From positions 62,001 to 126,000 of the forward strand of contig DUQG01000038.1 in the NCBI GenBank assembly GCA_012837935.1: a DNA stretch of 64,000 nucleotides, read 5' to 3'. Position numbers and translations under genes: made by a program. Below the pieces are notes generated by a model. The model ran no database searches. It was given only the letters and a program-made list of their open reading frames with translations, and was not told the DNA's origin. The stretch's first letter is position 1, and every line of letters starts with the position of its first letter. Below, one piece after another: positions 55,131-63,762 of this stretch. Source of the stretch: Bacteroidales bacterium. Lineage in GTDB: Bacteria > Bacteroidota > Bacteroidia > Bacteroidales > Paludibacteraceae.

Positions 55131-56036
55131 ATGAAAAATCGCAGTTTAGTATCCATTACCGATTATACGAAAGAAGAAATTCTTGAAATTCTGCATCTTG
55201 CAGCTGATTTTGAGGCGAACCCTAATCAGAAAATCTTAAAAGGTAGAGTAATCGCCACTCTGTTTTTTGAGCCTTCTACACGTACAAGATTAAGTTTTGA
55301 AACGGCAGTAAATAGGCTTAGAGGGCGAATTGTAGGCTTTTCGGATGCTATGACAAGCAGTTCGGTAAAAGGAGAGTCGCTTCATGATACCATCCGCATG
55401 GTGGCGAATTATGCTGATGCCATTGTGATGAGGCACCCGCTTGAAGGTGCAGCACGCTATGCTTCGGAAATTTCACCTGTACCGATTGTCAATGCCGGTG
55501 ATGGTGCCAATCAGCATCCCTCACAAACTTTGCTCGATTTGTATTCTATTTTGAAAACGCAAGGAACGCTCGAAAATCTAAAAATTTGCTTAGTGGGTGA
55601 TTTGAAATACGGAAGAACGGTACACTCGCTGATTATGGCAATGGCACATTTTAATCCTACGTTCCGCTTTATTGCCCCCGATGAGTTGAAAATGCCGGAT
55701 GAATACAAACTGTTTTGCAAAAAACATAATATTCCTTATGAAGAAACAACTGAACTTGCCGGAAATTTTGACGATGCAGATATTCTTTATATCACAAGAG
55801 TTCAGAAAGAACGTTTTTTGGATATGCTTGAATTTGAGCGGGTTAAAAACACTTACACGCTAAAAAACGATATGCTTGCAAACAGTAAACCGAACTTGAA
55901 AATCCTGCATCCGCTACCACGTGTAAACGAGATAGACCCGGACGTTGACATCAATCCAAAAGCTTACTATTTCCAACAAGCACAAAACGGGATGTATGTT
56001 CGTCAAGCCATTATTAGTAAAGTCTTAAATCTATAA
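55131..56036 (+). CDS. pyrB: Aspartate carbamoyltransferase, catalytic chain
   Basis: A 301-residue enzyme that makes carbamoyl aspartate, the first committed step of pyrimidine synthesis. The carbamoyl-phosphate motif [11 protein letters not shown] (near residue 48) and HPLPRVNEI (near 258) are present. The frame is open to a TTG at 55101, but the ATG at 55131 ([17 protein letters not shown]) is the expected start. It is preceded by a leader with a terminator hairpin and followed after 4 bp by pyrI. Confidence 0.96.
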   Translation: MKNRSLVSITDYTKEEILEILHLAADFEANPNQKILKGRVIATLFFEPSTRTRLSFETAVNRLRGRIVGFSDAMTSSSVKGESLHDTIRMVANYADAIVMRHPLEGAARYASEISPVPIVNAGDGANQHPSQTLLDLYSILKTQGTLENLKICLVGDLKYGRTVHSLIMAMAHFNPTFRFIAPDELKMPDEYKLFCKKHNIPYEETTELAGNFDDADILYITRVQKERFLDMLEFERVKNTYTLKNDMLANSKPNLKILHPLPRVNEIDPDVDINPKAYYFQQAQNGMYVRQAIISKVLNL

Positions 56037-56040
56037 TATT

Positions 56041-56499
56041 ATGGAAGAAAAAAAAATGCAAGTAGCTGCATTGCGTAACGGAACAGTGATAGACCACATT
56101 CCGGCTCATAAGTTGTTTAAAGTTTTTTCCATTTTAAGATTGGAAAACTGTAAAGAAATGATTACGGTGGGAAACAATCTGAATAGTCGCACGTTAGGCA
56201 AAAAAGGAATTATCAAGATTTCTGACCGCTTTTTTGAAGAAGAGGAGACGAACAAAATTGCTTTGATAGCGCCGAATGCAAAAATCAACATTATCAAAGA
56301 GTACGAAGTGGTAGAAAAACGTCCGCTTGAACTACCTGAAGATGTTCGTGAAATTGTTCAGTGTCCGAACCCGGCTTGCATTACAAATCATCAGGCTGTA
56401 AAAACGTTTTTCCATGTTGTCAGCGATGAAAATACTCACTTGCTAAAATGCCACTATTGCGAGAAAGAAGCGAAGTTGGAAGAGGTGAAGATTAAGTAA
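56041..56499 (+). CDS. pyrI: Aspartate carbamoyltransferase, regulatory chain
   Basis: A 152-residue subunit that binds CTP and ATP and gives the catalytic trimers allosteric control. The nucleotide-binding N-terminal domain (VAALRNGTVIDHIPAHKLFK) and the C-terminal zinc site (CPNPAC near residue 111 and CHYC near 139) are complete. Only 4 bp separate it from pyrB. Its presence shows nucleotide feedback at the enzyme in addition to any leader control. Confidence 0.96.
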   Translation: MEEKKMQVAALRNGTVIDHIPAHKLFKVFSILRLENCKEMITVGNNLNSRTLGKKGIIKISDRFFEEEETNKIALIAPNAKINIIKEYEVVEKRPLELPEDVREIVQCPNPACITNHQAVKTFFHVVSDENTHLLKCHYCEKEAKLEEVKIK

Positions 56500-56512
56500 T
56501 TAAAATTTTATT

Positions 56513-57142
56513 ATGACTAAGAAAAAGAAGTTTGATAAAGTTGCAACCAAAGAGATTAAACAAAAAATCCCGAAACGCGTTTCATGGAAACCGGGAACGA
56601 TGATTTATCCGCTTCCGGCTGTGATGATTTCCTGTGGCGAAACGGAAGAGGAATACAATATTATTACGGTAAGTTGGGTAGGTACGATTTGTACCAATCC
56701 GCCGATGTGCTATATTTCCGTACGTCCGGAACGACATTCGTACGAAATAATTAAACGAACAGGTGAATTTGTTGTCAATCTGACCAACAAAGAATTAGCT
56801 CGTGCTACCGATTGGTGTGGCGTAAGAAGTGGGAAAGATTACAATAAATTCAAAGAAATGAAACTGACACCCGGTAAGGCAGAAGTGGTAAGTGCACCAA
56901 TCATCGCACAGTCGCCGCTTTGTATTGAGTGTAAAGTGAAAGAAATTATTCCGCTCGGCTCACACGACATGTTTATTGCTGAAGTGGTAAATGTACTTGC
57001 AGATGAGAGATACATTGATAAAGAAACCGATAAATTTGACTTGCAAAAAGCCAATCTTATTGCCTATTCGCATGGTCATTACTATAAATTAGGTGAAGAA
57101 ATCGGAAGATTTGGATGGACGGTAAGGAAGAAAAAGGTCTGA
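56513..57142 (+). CDS. Flavin reductase family protein
   Basis: A 209-residue FMN-binding split-barrel protein (PAVMISCGETEEEYNIITVSW, RPERHSYEIIKRTGEFVVNL, SHDMFIAEVVNV). The basic N-terminus is unusual but fits the frame. Such proteins reduce free flavin or bind FMN. It lies 13 bp after pyrI and 77 bp before glyA; I know a similar gene order from other Bacteroidales. Substrate unknown. Confidence 0.85.
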   Translation: MTKKKKFDKVATKEIKQKIPKRVSWKPGTMIYPLPAVMISCGETEEEYNIITVSWVGTICTNPPMCYISVRPERHSYEIIKRTGEFVVNLTNKELARATDWCGVRSGKDYNKFKEMKLTPGKAEVVSAPIIAQSPLCIECKVKEIIPLGSHDMFIAEVVNVLADERYIDKETDKFDLQKANLIAYSHGHYYKLGEEIGRFGWTVRKKKV

Positions 57143-57219
57143 ACTATGTCCACGATAGCCAAAGATAATTTTGAAAACTATTTATATAAAAACAAATACA
57201 ATTAAATATATCTCAATTT

Positions 57220-58500
57220 ATGAAACGAGACACAAAAATTTTTGACATTATCAGACGCGAAAAAGAGCGTCAACAAAAAGGTATGGAACTGATTGCTTCT
57301 GAAAATTTTGTAAGTGAGCAAGTTATGGAAGCTATGGGTTCCGTTTTAACCAATAAATATGCCGAAGGTTATCCGGGCAGACGCTACTATGGCGGTTGCG
57401 AAGTAGTGGACGAAAGCGAACAATTGGCTATTGACCGTATAAAAGAAGTTTACGGTGCTGAATATGCCAACGTGCAGCCACACTCAGGTGCTCAGGCAAA
57501 TATGGCTGTGTTTTTAGCGTGTCTAAATGCGGGCGATAAATTTCTTGGATTGAACTTGGCTCACGGAGGACACCTTTCACACGGTTCGCCTGTAAATAGT
57601 TCCGGAATTTTATATACTGCTTTGGAATACAACGTAAAAGAGGAAGACGGATTGGTGGATTACGACCAAATGGAAGAAGTAGCTCGTCGTGAGCGTCCGA
57701 AATTGGTTATCGGTGGCGGTTCCGCTTATTCTCGTGAGTGGGATTACAAGCGTATGCGTGCTCTTGCTGACGAAATCGGTGCGATATTTATGGTGGATAT
57801 GGCACACCCTGCGGGAATAATCGCTGCCGGACTGCTTGACAATCCTGTGAAATATGCTCATGTAGTAACTTCTACTACTCATAAAACGCTTCGTGGTCCA
57901 CGCGGTGGAATTATTTTGATGGGAAAAGATTTTCCAAATCCTTGGGGTAAAACCACTACAAAAGGCGAAGTACGCATGATGTCGTCATTGCTCGATAGTG
58001 CAGTATTTCCGGGTATTCAAGGTGGACCGCTTGAGCACGTAATTGCAGCAAAAGCTATTGCTTTCGGTGAATGCTTACAACCCGAATACAAAGAATATCA
58101 ACTTCAAGTAAAGAAAAATGCGGCATCTTTGGCAGCAGCTTTGGTAAAACGTGGTTTTAATATTACTTCAGGTGGGACAGACAATCACTTAGTACTTGTT
58201 GATTTGCGCTCTAAATATCCAGATTTGACCGGAAGAGTAGCTGAACGCGTTTTGGGCGAAGCCGATATTACAGTAAATAAAAATATGGTTCCGTTTGATA
58301 ATCGCTCTGCATTCCAAACTTCGGGAATCCGCTTAGGAACATCTGCTATCACTACTCGCGGCGCAAAAGAACCGCTTATGGAAGAGATTGCAGAAATGAT
58401 TGAAACTGTACTTTCAAACGTAGAAAATCCGGAAGTAATCAAATCGGTAAAAGAACGAGTAAATAAAACAATGGTGGAATTTCCGCTGTTTGCGTGGTAA
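57220..58500 (+). CDS. glyA: Serine hydroxymethyltransferase
   Basis: A 426-residue PLP enzyme that converts serine and tetrahydrofolate to glycine and methylene-THF, feeding one-carbon units to purine and thymidylate synthesis. [16 protein letters not shown] at the front and the PLP lysine in [13 protein letters not shown] (near residue 225) are clear. Length is normal. The inverted-repeat unit carrying a four-helix-bundle gene begins 4 bp after its stop codon. Confidence 0.97.
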   Translation: MKRDTKIFDIIRREKERQQKGMELIASENFVSEQVMEAMGSVLTNKYAEGYPGRRYYGGCEVVDESEQLAIDRIKEVYGAEYANVQPHSGAQANMAVFLACLNAGDKFLGLNLAHGGHLSHGSPVNSSGILYTALEYNVKEEDGLVDYDQMEEVARRERPKLVIGGGSAYSREWDYKRMRALADEIGAIFMVDMAHPAGIIAAGLLDNPVKYAHVVTSTTHKTLRGPRGGIILMGKDFPNPWGKTTTKGEVRMMSSLLDSAVFPGIQGGPLEHVIAAKAIAFGECLQPEYKEYQLQVKKNAASLAAALVKRGFNITSGGTDNHLVLVDLRSKYPDLTGRVAERVLGEADITVNKNMVPFDNRSAFQTSGIRLGTSAITTRGAKEPLMEEIAEMIETVLSNVENPEVIKSVKERVNKTMVEFPLFAW

Positions 58501-58504
58501 CTAA

Positions 58505-58972
58505 AAGGAGTAAGAGGCAAGAGGTAAGAAGTAAGGAGTAAGTAAATGGTAAGTTTCTTAAATTCAATAAAATAATTTGATATGGAAAATTTAGATTATA
58601 ACGAAAAATACAGAATTCGAACAAAAAAATATGCTGTTGATATAATCTGTTTTTATAGTCAAAATTGTACTGAAAATGAAGTTATGAGAGTTATCGGTAA
58701 ACAATTATTACGCTCAGGAACTTCTGTTGCAGCTAATTTCAGAGCATACACACGTGGACGTTCAGTTGCTGAACGATATTCTAAAATGTGTATTGTTGTT
58801 GAAGAAGCTGATGAATCTCAATTTTGGTTAGAATTAATTGAAGAGGCTGAACTTCTACCAATGGAAAACTTCTCTAATTTGAAAAATGAAACAGATGAAT
58901 TAGTAAAAATATTCACAAAAACAAAGGCAAACATCAAGAGGTAAGGCACTTACCTCTTGCCTCTTACTCCTT
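58505..58972. mobile_element. 468-bp IVS-like unit with perfect 24-bp terminal inverted repeats
   Basis: Left arm 58505-58528 (AAGGAGTAAGAGGCAAGAGG and four more bases) and right arm 58949-58972 are exact inverted copies. Between them lies one gene for a 23S-rRNA-intervening-sequence-type protein. Both arms are made of GGTAAGA-like units, and related units continue just outside them. No target-site duplication is obvious. In rRNA the same layout (a long stem enclosing this ORF) forms an excised intervening sequence. Whether this unit moves, and how, is unknown. Confidence 0.6.
58582..58944 (+). CDS. Four-helix-bundle protein (23S rRNA IVS-encoded type), copy 1
   Basis: A 120-residue member of the IVS-protein family, a pentameric four-helix bundle of unknown role first found inside 23S rRNA intervening sequences. 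The signature [15 protein letters not shown] and the later EADESQFWLELIEEA are present. The stop codon lies just before the right arm of the flanking inverted repeat. It is about 35% like copy 2 at 59975 by eye. It sits between glyA and phoH and not in an rRNA gene. Confidence 0.88.
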   Translation: MENLDYNEKYRIRTKKYAVDIICFYSQNCTENEVMRVIGKQLLRSGTSVAANFRAYTRGRSVAERYSKMCIVVEEADESQFWLELIEEAELLPMENFSNLKNETDELVKIFTKTKANIKR

Positions 58973-58988
58973 ACCTCTTTTTTGAAAT

Positions 58989-59945
58989 ATGCACGAACAA
59001 CTTTATACATTATCCGAACATACCGACACCACGGTATTTTACGGGGTAAATAACAGTAATATCCTATTGCTGAAAAATTTATTCCCGAATATCCGTATTG
59101 TGGCGCGTGGACATGCAATAAAAATTGACGGTAGCGAAGCGGAAACTGAGAGTTTCAAAAAGGTTTTGGGACGTTTGGAAGTTTTCGCACTGAATAATAA
59201 TGTCTTGTCGCATGAAAACATTATCGAAATTGTAAAAGGGAATAAGCCAACTGAAGTTACTTCTGACAATTTGATTTTGCACGGTGTGAACGGTAAGTCG
59301 ATTATGGCACGCACCAAAAATCAGCAAAAATTGGTCAAAGAGTTTGAAACCAATGATTTGTTGTTTGCCATCGGTCCTGCCGGATCCGGTAAAACTTATA
59401 CGGCAATTGCTTTAGCTGTGAAAGCGCTAAAAAACAGAGAGAAAAAGAAAATCATACTAAGCCGTCCTGCAGTGGAAGCCGGAGAAAAACTAGGTTTTCT
59501 ACCCGGCGATATGAAAGAGAAAATCGACCCGTATTTGCAACCGCTTTACGATGCTTTGCAAGATATGCTGCCTGCAGCTAAGCTGAGAGATTATATGGAA
59601 AACGGTACTATTCAGATAGCACCGCTGGCTTTTATGCGTGGACGAACGCTGAGTGATGCGGTTGTGATTTTGGATGAGGCTCAAAACTCTACCGTAGCAC
59701 AAATTAAGATGTTCTTGACCCGTATGGGACTGAATACCAAAATGATAGTTACAGGAGACGTAACGCAGATTGACCTTCCGATGCAACAAAAATCAGGCTT
59801 AATTGATGCACTCGAAGTGTTGAAAAACGTAAAAGGAATTTCAAAAATCGAATTTAACAAGAGCGATATTGTTCGGCATAAATTGGTGCAAAGGATAGTG
59901 GAGGCGTATGAACGAAAATTTGAAAATGAGAAAAATAGGAAATGA
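58989..59945 (+). CDS. PhoH-like ATPase
   Basis: A 318-residue cytoplasmic P-loop protein of the PhoH/PhoL group, linked to RNA metabolism and often found near ybeY. An N-terminal KH-like region (1-100) is followed by Walker A FAIGPAGSGKTYTAIALAV (near residue 132) and Walker B VVILDEAQNST (near 230). Length is normal. It stands between the two four-helix-bundle genes, starting 16 bp after the first inverted-repeat unit. The last residues (ERKFENEKNRK) are A-rich in DNA and may be touched by the second element. Confidence 0.93.
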   Translation: MHEQLYTLSEHTDTTVFYGVNNSNILLLKNLFPNIRIVARGHAIKIDGSEAETESFKKVLGRLEVFALNNNVLSHENIIEIVKGNKPTEVTSDNLILHGVNGKSIMARTKNQQKLVKEFETNDLLFAIGPAGSGKTYTAIALAVKALKNREKKKIILSRPAVEAGEKLGFLPGDMKEKIDPYLQPLYDALQDMLPAAKLRDYMENGTIQIAPLAFMRGRTLSDAVVILDEAQNSTVAQIKMFLTRMGLNTKMIVTGDVTQIDLPMQQKSGLIDALEVLKNVKGISKIEFNKSDIVRHKLVQRIVEAYERKFENEKNRK

Positions 59946-59974
59946 GATAATAATTTATTATTAAAACAATCCGT

Positions 59975-60340
59975 ATGAGCGATGTAATTCAAAAATCTGA
60001 AAATGTATTATTAGACTTAACTTTCGATTTCTCATTAGAGATTATTAAGTTCTGTGATATGCTGGAAGCTGAACGCAAATATATTATTGCTCGTCAATTG
60101 TTGCGAAGCGGAACAAGTATCGGTGCAAATATCAGAGAAGCTCAACAACCCGAAAGCAAGGCAGATTTTATTCATAAACTCAAAATAGCATCCAAAGAAG
60201 CCGAAGAAACAGAATACTGGCTGGCATTATGCAAACATTCGGAAAGTTATCCTTATAAAGAAAAACTATCAGAAAAACTAACTGTTATCAAGAAAATTAT
60301 CTTTAAAAGTATCGTTACTGCCAAATCCAACTCGAAGTAA
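59975..60340 (+). CDS. Four-helix-bundle protein (23S rRNA IVS-encoded type), copy 2
   Basis: A 121-residue IVS-type protein with [18 protein letters not shown] and [13 protein letters not shown]. It belongs to a different branch from copy 1. It is inserted between phoH and purC, genes that I know as neighbours in other Bacteroidota. Just after it (60355-60412) is an AT-rich run of CACATTT/CTCATTT units that reaches the purC start, and related complementary units (TTTGAAAATGAG) lie at the end of phoH. So a decayed inverted-repeat frame is possible. Confidence 0.88.
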   Translation: MSDVIQKSENVLLDLTFDFSLEIIKFCDMLEAERKYIIARQLLRSGTSIGANIREAQQPESKADFIHKLKIASKEAEETEYWLALCKHSESYPYKEKLSEKLTVIKKIIFKSIVTAKSNSK

Positions 60341-60354
60341 AATCATAAATTTTC

Positions 60355-60412
60355 AAATTCACACATTTACATATTTGCTCATTTACTCATTTTCACATTT
60401 TCACATTAAAAA
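60355..60412. repeat. Degenerate CACATTT/CTCATTT tandem repeat before purC
   Basis: About 58 bp made of short units such as CACATTTA, CTCATTTA, CTCATTTT, CACATTTT. Complementary units occur upstream at 59909-59945 within the phoH 3' end, so the two may be the worn arms of an element around four-helix-bundle copy 2. Confidence 0.5.
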
Positions 60413-60416
60413 TATA

Positions 60417-61364
60417 ATGAACGCACTAACAAAAACCGATTTCCATTTCGATGGACAAACTAACGTATACAAAGGGAAAGTACGCGATGTATATACCGTA
60501 AAAAATGATTTATTGGTGATGGTGGCAACCGACCGAATTTCTGCATTTGATGTGGTGCTGCCGAAAGGGATTCCATTCAAAGGTCAGATGCTGAATCAGA
60601 TAGCTGCACAATTTCTGAATGCAACAGCCGATATTGTTTCCAATTGGAAACTCGCCACACCCGACCCGATGGTTACCGTGGGGCTTCGCTGTGAAGGATT
60701 TCCTGTGGAAATGATTGTACGCGGATATCTTTGCGGTAGCGCATGGCGTGCCTATAAAAGCGGTGTCCGTGAAATTTGCGGAGTAAAAATTCCAGACGGA
60801 ATGCGTGAAAATGAAAAATTTCCATCGCCTATCGTAACGCCTACTACCAAAGCCGAACAAGGACTTCACGATGAGGATATTTCCAAAGAAGAAATCTTGA
60901 AAGAGGGTCTTGCTACGCCGGAAGAGTACGAACTGCTTGAAAAATACACACTTGAACTTTTCCAACGTGGCACGGAAATGGCTGCTAAGCGAGGTTTAAT
61001 TCTTGTGGACACCAAGTACGAATTTGGTAAGCGCGATGGCAAAATCTATTTGATGGACGAAATTCACACCCCCGACAGTTCTCGCTATTTCTATGCAGAT
61101 GGTTACGAAGAAAGATTTGTCAAAGGCGAACCGCAGAAACAACTATCCAAAGAATTTGTACGTGAGTGGCTTATGGAAAACGGCTTCCAAGGCAAGGAAG
61201 GACAACAAGTCCCTGAAATGACGGACGAAATAGTAAAAGGCATCAGCGAAAGATACATTGAGCTTTTTGAAAACATCACAGGACAAGCTTTTGAAAAAGT
61301 AGAAGGAGCGAATATAGCAGAAAGAATTGAGAAGAATGTTTCTGATTACTTGAAGACATTATAA
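60417..61364 (+). CDS. purC: SAICAR synthase (phosphoribosylaminoimidazole-succinocarboxamide synthase)
   Basis: A 315-residue enzyme of purine synthesis that joins CAIR and aspartate. [27 protein letters not shown] at the front is split across the ATP site, and DSSRYFY is near the back; the long form (about 300 residues or more) is typical of Bacteroidota. The ATG at 60417 gives the conserved [14 protein letters not shown]; the frame's earlier TTG lies in the repeat. It ends a stretch of one-carbon and nucleotide genes (pyrBI, glyA, purC). Confidence 0.95.
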   Translation: MNALTKTDFHFDGQTNVYKGKVRDVYTVKNDLLVMVATDRISAFDVVLPKGIPFKGQMLNQIAAQFLNATADIVSNWKLATPDPMVTVGLRCEGFPVEMIVRGYLCGSAWRAYKSGVREICGVKIPDGMRENEKFPSPIVTPTTKAEQGLHDEDISKEEILKEGLATPEEYELLEKYTLELFQRGTEMAAKRGLILVDTKYEFGKRDGKIYLMDEIHTPDSSRYFYADGYEERFVKGEPQKQLSKEFVREWLMENGFQGKEGQQVPEMTDEIVKGISERYIELFENITGQAFEKVEGANIAERIEKNVSDYLKTL

Positions 61365-61456
61365 GAGCTTGTTTTAGCCATTAAAAAACACATTTAATTT
61401 CTTAGAGCTTTAGTTTCTCATCACTTGCGGCAGAGTTAATTCAAATAAATAATTTT

Positions 61457-61501
61457 AGACACGACATTTTTCGTTTTTTCGATTAATGTCGTGTCTTTTT
61501 T
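61457..61501 (+). terminator. Intrinsic terminator of purC
   Basis: AGACACGACATT and AATGTCGTGTCT form a perfect 12-bp stem with a 16-nt loop, followed by six T. It lies in the 353-bp gap after purC; apart from it and the next promoter the gap holds only AT-rich DNA with no ORF I can support. Confidence 0.85.
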
Positions 61502-61619
61502 GTTACTTTTTTAGGCATAATGCAATGATTTTATTCTTTATAGTGGCATATTGCTGTGCGTTTTTGAGTATTACACTAAAAAAACAAGTAAGTTATGGCG
61601 AGTTGTTTAATATTATAGT

Positions 61620-61627
61620 TATCTTTG
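61620..61627 (+). promoter_or_regulatory. -7 promoter element of the decarboxylase gene
   Basis: TATCTTTG with TTG at 61603, about 90 bp before the ATG at 61718. Confidence 0.6.
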
Positions 61628-61717
61628 CAGTCGGATTGTGATTTTTTTCTCAATCCAAGTTGTTTAGTTTAGATTAAATTTACTCATTCATCTTGTTTAT
61701 ATTTTTATTTTAAGGTT

Positions 61718-63109
61718 ATGAAAAATAAGTATGTTGACTTGATTGAACAAACTTTTGAGTTTCCGAATCAAGAGTTTTATGTAGAAGATAACGAGTTATA
61801 TTGGAATGATATTCCTATGATGGATATCATTAAACAGTATGGAACACCGCTACGTATAGCTTATTTGCCTAAAATTACCGAGGCAATTCAAAAAGCACGT
61901 AGAATGTTCAATGTGGCTATGGCAAAGGTAGATTATGAGGGTACGTACCATTATTGCTACTGTACTAAGAGCTCGCACTTCTCATTTGTAATGGAGGAGG
62001 TGCTGAAAAATGGTGCTCACATAGAAACTTCGTCTGCTTTTGATATTAATATTATTGAAACATTGCACGAACAAGGTCTTTTAGATAAAGATACTTTTGT
62101 GTTGTGTAACGGATTTAAGCGACCTATGTATGTTGAGAATATCCAACATTTAATTCGTAACGGCTTTACCAATGTGATACCAATATTGGATAATATATTC
62201 GAGTTGGATTTGCTGATGGAAGACTTTACAGATAAGTTTAAAGTAGGCATTCGAATTGCATCTGAGGAAGAACCGAAGTTTGATTTCTACACTTCGAGGT
62301 TGGGAGTTAGATATAATGATATTATTCCTTACTATGAGGAGAAGATTGCTAATAATCCTCAAGTAGAGTTAAAGATGTTACACTTCTTTATTAATACAGG
62401 TGTAAAGGATACGCTTTACTATTGGAATGAGCTAAGTAAAGCGGTTAACTTATATTGTGAGCTGAAAAAAGTTTGTCCTACGTTGGATAGTTTGGATATT
62501 GGTGGTGGCTTCCCAATACAAACTCACCTCGATTTTATGTACGATTATGAGTACATGGCAGAAGAAATTGTCAATCAGATTAAGTTGATTTGTAATCAAA
62601 ACGGAGTACCCGAACCGGATATTTTTACTGAATTTGGGTCATACACAGTGGGTGAAAGTGGTGCTATGTTATATTCCATTGTAAATCAAAAGAAACAAAA
62701 CGACCGTGAGCTTTGGAATATGATTGATAGTTCGTTTATGACTACGCTGCCGGATACTTGGGCTATCAACCAACGTTATGTGTTTTTGGCTATCAATAAC
62801 TGGGATTCAGAGTACGAGCGTGTAAATCTAGGTGGACTAACCTGCGACAGTGAAGATTTTTACAATGCGGAAGTTCATTCCAATGCGGTTTTCTTGCCCA
62901 AAATGGAACCGGGTAGGGAGCAGTATATCGGTTTTTTCCATATGGGTGCCTATCAAGAATCTTTAAGTGGATTTGGTGGAATACAGCACTGTCTGACTCC
63001 TGCGCCGAAGTTGGTAATTATTGATAGAGATGAGGATGGCGAGTATTTTACTAAGCTTTTCGCTAAAGAGCAAAGCTACAAATCGATGCTAAAGATTTTA
63101 GGATATTAA
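61718..63109 (+). CDS. Fold-type III PLP decarboxylase, probably arginine decarboxylase
   Basis: A 463-residue alanine-racemase-fold PLP enzyme. The PLP lysine is K84 in CYCTKSSHFS, LDIGGGFPIQTHLDF is the glycine-rich phosphate loop, and EFGSYTVGESGAM the second half of the site. It resembles the short arginine decarboxylase-like enzymes of Bacteroidota more than diaminopimelate or ornithine decarboxylase. Substrate is inferred from that likeness only. If right, it would make agmatine for polyamine synthesis. It is monocistronic, with a 32-bp perfect palindrome right after its stop. Confidence 0.75.
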   Translation: MKNKYVDLIEQTFEFPNQEFYVEDNELYWNDIPMMDIIKQYGTPLRIAYLPKITEAIQKARRMFNVAMAKVDYEGTYHYCYCTKSSHFSFVMEEVLKNGAHIETSSAFDINIIETLHEQGLLDKDTFVLCNGFKRPMYVENIQHLIRNGFTNVIPILDNIFELDLLMEDFTDKFKVGIRIASEEEPKFDFYTSRLGVRYNDIIPYYEEKIANNPQVELKMLHFFINTGVKDTLYYWNELSKAVNLYCELKKVCPTLDSLDIGGGFPIQTHLDFMYDYEYMAEEIVNQIKLICNQNGVPEPDIFTEFGSYTVGESGAMLYSIVNQKKQNDRELWNMIDSSFMTTLPDTWAINQRYVFLAINNWDSEYERVNLGGLTCDSEDFYNAEVHSNAVFLPKMEPGREQYIGFFHMGAYQESLSGFGGIQHCLTPAPKLVIIDRDEDGEYFTKLFAKEQSYKSMLKILGY

Positions 63110-63113
63110 ATTA

Positions 63114-63145
63114 CAGTAGAGACGGGACATGTCCCGTCTCTACTG
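63114..63145. repeat. Perfect 32-bp palindrome (GTAGAGACGGGAC type)
   Basis: CAGTAGAGACGGGAC-AT-GTCC... is its own reverse complement over 32 bp. It starts 4 bp after the decarboxylase stop. GTAGAGACG...CGTCTCTAC palindromes with a variable centre are familiar as dispersed repeats in several phyla. It may also end transcription. Confidence 0.8.
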
Positions 63146-63204
63146 ATAAAAAGGCAACTTTATCGCATATTTTTCCGATATTTGCATACAAAATTTACTA
63201 AACA

Positions 63205-63762
63205 ATGAATACATTCGATTTATTTATCTTTATTCCCATTGCTTTAGGGTTGATTTTTGGACTTTTCAAGGGGTTTGTGAAAGAGGTTGTATCGCTCTTG
63301 GCGGTGGTAGCAGCTATTCTTTTAGCAGAGCTACTTAGTGCCAAGTTTTCCCCTGTAATTGGCTCTTGGTTTAATCTTTCACCCAAAATGGCGACTACGG
63401 TTTCATATACTCTTATTTTTATTTTAACGGTATTATTGGCATTTTTGCTGTCTAATATAACGAGTAAGGTGTTGAGAAGCATTAGTTTAGGATGGTTGAA
63501 TAGTTTGCTCGGTGGCATTTTCGGTGCTTTGAAGTTTGCAATAGTTGTTAGTGTACTGATGAATGTATTTGACGCCTTGGATTCCAAATTTGAATTTGCC
63601 AAGCAAGAGAAAAAGGAAGCGTCGATTGGTTATTATCCAATCCTGAAACTAGCGCCATCGCTTTGGCAAGAGGCTAAAAAAACCTACGAGCAGAATAAGC
63701 TTAAACATCACGAAGAAGAAATTTCAACGGAAAATGAAGAAACACAATCCACATCCATTTAA
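63205..63762 (+). CDS. CvpA family membrane protein
   Basis: A 185-residue protein with four membrane helices ([20 protein letters not shown] at the front is the family mark) and a charged, helical C-terminal tail. CvpA is tied to colicin V production in E. coli and to envelope stress, but its exact role is unclear. Its last 29 bp overlap the start of rnhB, which suggests coupling. Confidence 0.87.
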   Translation: MNTFDLFIFIPIALGLIFGLFKGFVKEVVSLLAVVAAILLAELLSAKFSPVIGSWFNLSPKMATTVSYTLIFILTVLLAFLLSNITSKVLRSISLGWLNSLLGGIFGALKFAIVVSVLMNVFDALDSKFEFAKQEKKEASIGYYPILKLAPSLWQEAKKTYEQNKLKHHEEEISTENEETQSTSI

